DNA from: Gemmatimonadaceae bacterium
GTDB lineage: Bacteria; Gemmatimonadota; Gemmatimonadetes; Gemmatimonadales; Gemmatimonadaceae
Assembly: GCA_020846935.1 (NCBI GenBank)
Contig: JADLCY010000002.1
Location: 62,001 to 126,000, forward strand
Length of the DNA: 64,000 bases
Direction of reading: 5' to 3'
Positions 59,413 to 64,000 of the stretch are shown here, in pieces. The notes under the pieces were generated by a model that saw only the letters and a list, made by a program, of their open reading frames with translations, was not told the DNA's origin and made no database searches. The number at the start of each line of letters is the position of its first letter. Position 1 is the first letter of the stretch. The position numbers and the translations under genes are program-made.

Positions 59413-60830
59413 CCATGACACGCCGGCTCTGCCGAGTCCTGCCGCTCGCCGTCCCGCTCCTGTCATCGGGTGCGCAGGACTACACGCATCCGCGCGTCAT
59501 GAACCTGCCGGCACCATCGTTCCGTCGGCCCGATCCTGCGCCGTTGCAAGGCCGACTCCCCAACGGCCTCGTGGTGTACGTGGTCGAAGACCGCACGGTA
59601 CCGCTCGCAACCCTCTCGGCCGTGGTGCGGGCTGGCTCCGGCGACGAAACGATCCCGGGGCAGATCGAAAGCCTCACGCAATCGCTCCGATCCGGGCCCG
59701 CCACGCTTTCGCCCGGTGAGTTTCAGCGCGCGCTGGCCGAGATGACCGCAGAGTTCCAGGTCTCGGTTGGTCCCGACCTCACGACGATCACCCTCAACGT
59801 CCCGGTGGAAGATCTGGAGCGTGCGCTCAGCCTCTTCGCGGGCCTGCTGCGTCAGCCGCGCGTCGTGGCGGCTCCGGCTGCCGGACGCGCCTCGGCGTTG
59901 ACCGATGGATCGATGCCCGGAGCGGTCTTGCTGTTCGAGGAGCTCGTGTATCGCGGGAGGCCCTATGGCGGGCCCCCGCCAAGCGCGTCCGATGCGCGGG
60001 CCACCCTGGCCGATGTCGAGGCGTTCCATCGCCGGTACTTCGTCCCCGGCAACGTGGTCGTCGCCGTCGCCGGCGACGTGAGCACGGCCGATGTGCGCGA
60101 GCGGCTGCGTGTCGCGTTAGGCGCCTGGCGCGGCTCCGCCGCTCCGTCGCGCGGGCCCCTGCCCGCGTCCGGCATCCAGCCGTCCGCGGCGGGCCGGGTG
60201 ATTCATACCTATGATGTCGACAAGCTGCAGGGCTGGCTCGTCATGGGTCACGAGCTGCCGGTCCCCCCGGTGGCGGACGAAGCACCCCTCGCCGTGATGA
60301 ACTACATCATGGCCGGCGACCACCTCGGCGGACGCATGTTCATCGAGGCCCGTGACCGACGCGGCCTCACCAACGACGAGATCGGTCACCCGGAGCCCAG
60401 GCTGCGAGGCCCGGGTACCTACACCATTCGAGCAGCGGGCAGGCCCGAGTCCATCACGCAACTCATCGACATCGGCCTGCGCGAGGCGGAGCGGATCCGC
60501 ACCACCTTGGTCACCGGGGAAGAACTCGCGATTGCCAAGGGGGCGCTCGCCGACGGCGAGTTCGCCTACCAGTTCCGCAACGGCCACAGCACGGCGCTCA
60601 CACTCGCGCGCGAATGGGCGATGTACGGAGACCACCGCCGTTCGGCCACGCTTCCCGAGCGAACACGCGCCGTTACCGCCGCGGACGTACAGGCCATGGC
60701 GCGCAAGTACCTGGCGCCGGAGCGGATGCACATCGTTCTCCTCGGCCCCATCGCGGCCATCAGGGAAGCCACCGCCAAAGGCAATCACCCGCCGCTCGAA
60801 CAGTTTGGGGTCGTCCGCAGCGGACGTTAG
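59409..60830 (+). CDS. M16-family peptidase homologue, inactive subunit
   Basis: A 473-residue exported protein (signal peptide ending SSGAQ). It matches the M16 fold throughout (LPNGLVVYVVEDRTVPLATLSAVVRAGSG; FHRRYFVPGNVVVAVAGDVS; LAVMNYIMAGDHLGGRMFIEARD), but the zinc motif is replaced: the residues at the H-x-x-E-H position read QIESL. It should therefore not bind zinc and serves as the non-catalytic partner of the preceding gene. A TTA leucine and the TAG stop codon both lie in CGTTAGGC octamers (60115-60122 and 60825-60832). The stop is followed by a bidirectional hairpin. Confidence 0.9.
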   Translation: MTMTRRLCRVLPLAVPLLSSGAQDYTHPRVMNLPAPSFRRPDPAPLQGRLPNGLVVYVVEDRTVPLATLSAVVRAGSGDETIPGQIESLTQSLRSGPATLSPGEFQRALAEMTAEFQVSVGPDLTTITLNVPVEDLERALSLFAGLLRQPRVVAAPAAGRASALTDGSMPGAVLLFEELVYRGRPYGGPPPSASDARATLADVEAFHRRYFVPGNVVVAVAGDVSTADVRERLRVALGAWRGSAAPSRGPLPASGIQPSAAGRVIHTYDVDKLQGWLVMGHELPVPPVADEAPLAVMNYIMAGDHLGGRMFIEARDRRGLTNDEIGHPEPRLRGPGTYTIRAAGRPESITQLIDIGLREAERIRTTLVTGEELAIAKGALADGEFAYQFRNGHSTALTLAREWAMYGDHRRSATLPERTRAVTAADVQAMARKYLAPERMHIVLLGPIAAIREATAKGNHPPLEQFGVVRSGR

Positions 60831-60865
60831 GCGGCCTCAGCGCCCCGGGGCGGGCGCGGGCCGCA

Positions 60866-60893
60866 GAGTGGCTGCCGATGACCGCAGCCACTC
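60866..60893. terminator. Bidirectional terminator hairpin between M16 and SDR genes
   Basis: A perfect 10-bp stem (GAGTGGCTGC / GCAGCCACTC) with an 8-nt loop fills the 68-bp gap between convergent genes. Symmetry and location fit termination from both sides. Confidence 0.65.
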
Positions 60894-60898
60894 GCCGC

Positions 60899-61618
60899 CT
60901 AACCGCCGCGACGCATGCTCCGCTCCGCGAGGGAGGGCGCCAGGCGATTCACGAGCGAGAGGAGCCGAGCCTTGCCGACCACGATCTCATGGCGGTCAGA
61001 TGTAAATCCGCGCCAGAACTCGTCGGCCAGATGCGCGGGGGACATCTTGCTCGTGCCTCGACCGGCCGTCATGGCCGTGTCGACCAGCGGGGGGACCAGC
61101 TCGAACACGCGAACGTTGGTGCCCTCCAGCTGCCAACGCAGCGCCCTCGAAAAGCTGCGGAGCCCAGCCTTCGTGGCGCAATACACAGCCGCGTTCTCCT
61201 TCGGCACCAGCGCGAGCGCGGAGGAAACGTTCACGATCGCCGCCGATGGTGCCGTCACCAGCCGCGGAACGTACGCGCGTGCCAGGAGAACGGGGGCGAC
61301 GAGATTGATGCCCAGTTCGTTTTCGATCTCGGTGGGCGAACTGCCGGCAATCGTGCCGTTGACCTGAACGCCTGCGTTGTTGACGAGGATACTGATGTCG
61401 CCGTACCGCTCCACCAGTTGGCTTCGGTGATCCGCCCGAGTCAGGTCTGACACGCAGGCCTCCGCCCCTGGCAACGCCGCGGTCGCCCTGGCCAGCGCTT
61501 CTCCTGAGCGCCCAACAAGGATCACGTGGTTCCCGAATGCGTGAAACTTCGAAGCGAGCGCGAACCCGATGCCGGTCGCACCACCCGTGATGAGCACGCG
61601 ATGATCAGTGGGCTTCAT
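60899..61618 (-). CDS. Short-chain dehydrogenase/reductase
   Basis: A 239-residue Rossmann-fold oxidoreductase. The cofactor motif is TGGATGIGFALA at residues 10-21, with NNAG near 80, a Ser in VNVSSALAL near 130, and the catalytic Tyr-x3-Lys in YCATKAGLRSFSRAL near 145. The pattern and the C-terminal R-rich end resemble DltE-like classical SDR proteins. The start is ATG 61618 because it precedes the cofactor motif by ten residues; an upstream ATG would add a non-conserved basic leader. NAD(P) preference and substrate are not evident. The TAG stop overlaps a GGTTAGGC near-octamer. Confidence 0.9.
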   Translation of the reverse strand: MKPTDHRVLITGGATGIGFALASKFHAFGNHVILVGRSGEALARATAALPGAEACVSDLTRADHRSQLVERYGDISILVNNAGVQVNGTIAGSSPTEIENELGINLVAPVLLARAYVPRLVTAPSAAIVNVSSALALVPKENAAVYCATKAGLRSFSRALRWQLEGTNVRVFELVPPLVDTAMTAGRGTSKMSPAHLADEFWRGFTSDRHEIVVGKARLLSLVNRLAPSLAERSMRRGG

Positions 61619-61771
61619 GAAACGACGTTGCGTGCGATGTGTGAGCTCGTGTCGCCTGCGCGGCACCAGCGCCAGGAGCGGTCATGGTGGTTCCGGGCAC
61701 GGCTCCGTTGACAATCCGCAGGGTCAGCGGACATCGTTGCCCGCCTTCGTTTGACCCCTTCGACCACGATC

Positions 61772-63981
<2,210 letters not shown>

Positions 63982-64000
63982 AGACGCGGCTGCACGCGCT

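Overview
The window is about two-thirds G+C, densely coded and mostly on the minus strand. It looks like a chromosomal piece of a Gram-negative, diderm bacterium, most probably a member of the Gemmatimonadota. The reasons are an orphan ADOP-type MacB/FtsX permease, many outer-membrane barrels and lipoproteins, c-type cytochromes, and secreted M14 and M16 peptidases. The lineage call is inference from gene content. No rRNA, tRNA, CRISPR array, insertion sequence or phage gene was recognised.

Region 1 (1-5.4 kb) holds a cut-off membrane hydrolase, an ADOP permease, a small coiled-coil protein, a nitrilase-family amidase and an orphan ribbon-helix-helix antitoxin with a palindrome at its start. 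Region 2 (5.6-15.9 kb) is a complete kdp potassium-uptake locus: kdpE and the kinase half of KdpD, then a 41-residue membrane peptide, kdpF, kdpA, kdpB, kdpC, a porin, the N-terminal sensor half of KdpD and a degenerate histidine kinase. Most junctions overlap by 1-4 nt, so the eight genes of the second group should be one operon. Region 3 (16-25.4 kb) is metabolic: a glycosyltransferase, a flavin oxidase-like protein, adjacent tryptophanase and tyrosine phenol-lyase genes whose specificity residues can be read directly, a nitronate monooxygenase-like protein, a membrane protein with a Cys-rich tail, a lipoprotein and a SnoaL-like protein. Region 4 (25.4-34.6 kb) has three envelope proteins, a glutamate dehydrogenase operon with a DksA/TraR-like protein, a free-standing Clp N-domain protein, a decayed alpha/beta hydrolase and a hybrid histidine kinase.

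Region 5 (34.7-48.5 kb) is the most unusual part. Eight co-directional, nearly gap-free genes encode a divergent SEDS (RodA/FtsW-like) protein, a penicillin-binding transpeptidase with all three active-site motifs, two P-loop GTPases, two membrane proteins, a 941-residue protein resembling GTPase-associated protein 1, and an exported TPR-CHAT protease with a C-terminal membrane anchor. It reads as a GTPase-centred signalling or conflict system coupled to a dedicated peptidoglycan synthase pair.

Region 6 (48.6-64 kb) has a pentaheme lipoprotein and a cytochrome-barrel protein (a possible outer-membrane electron conduit), a phosphoesterase, cardiolipin synthase, an M14 peptidase with an amidotransferase-like tail, a cyclophilin, an active/inactive M16 pair, a short-chain dehydrogenase, a phosphotriesterase-like protein and an aldo/keto reductase. 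The octamer CGTTAGGC and its complement recur at least eleven times. They supply TTA leucine codons in a G+C-rich genome and form the stop codons of four genes.
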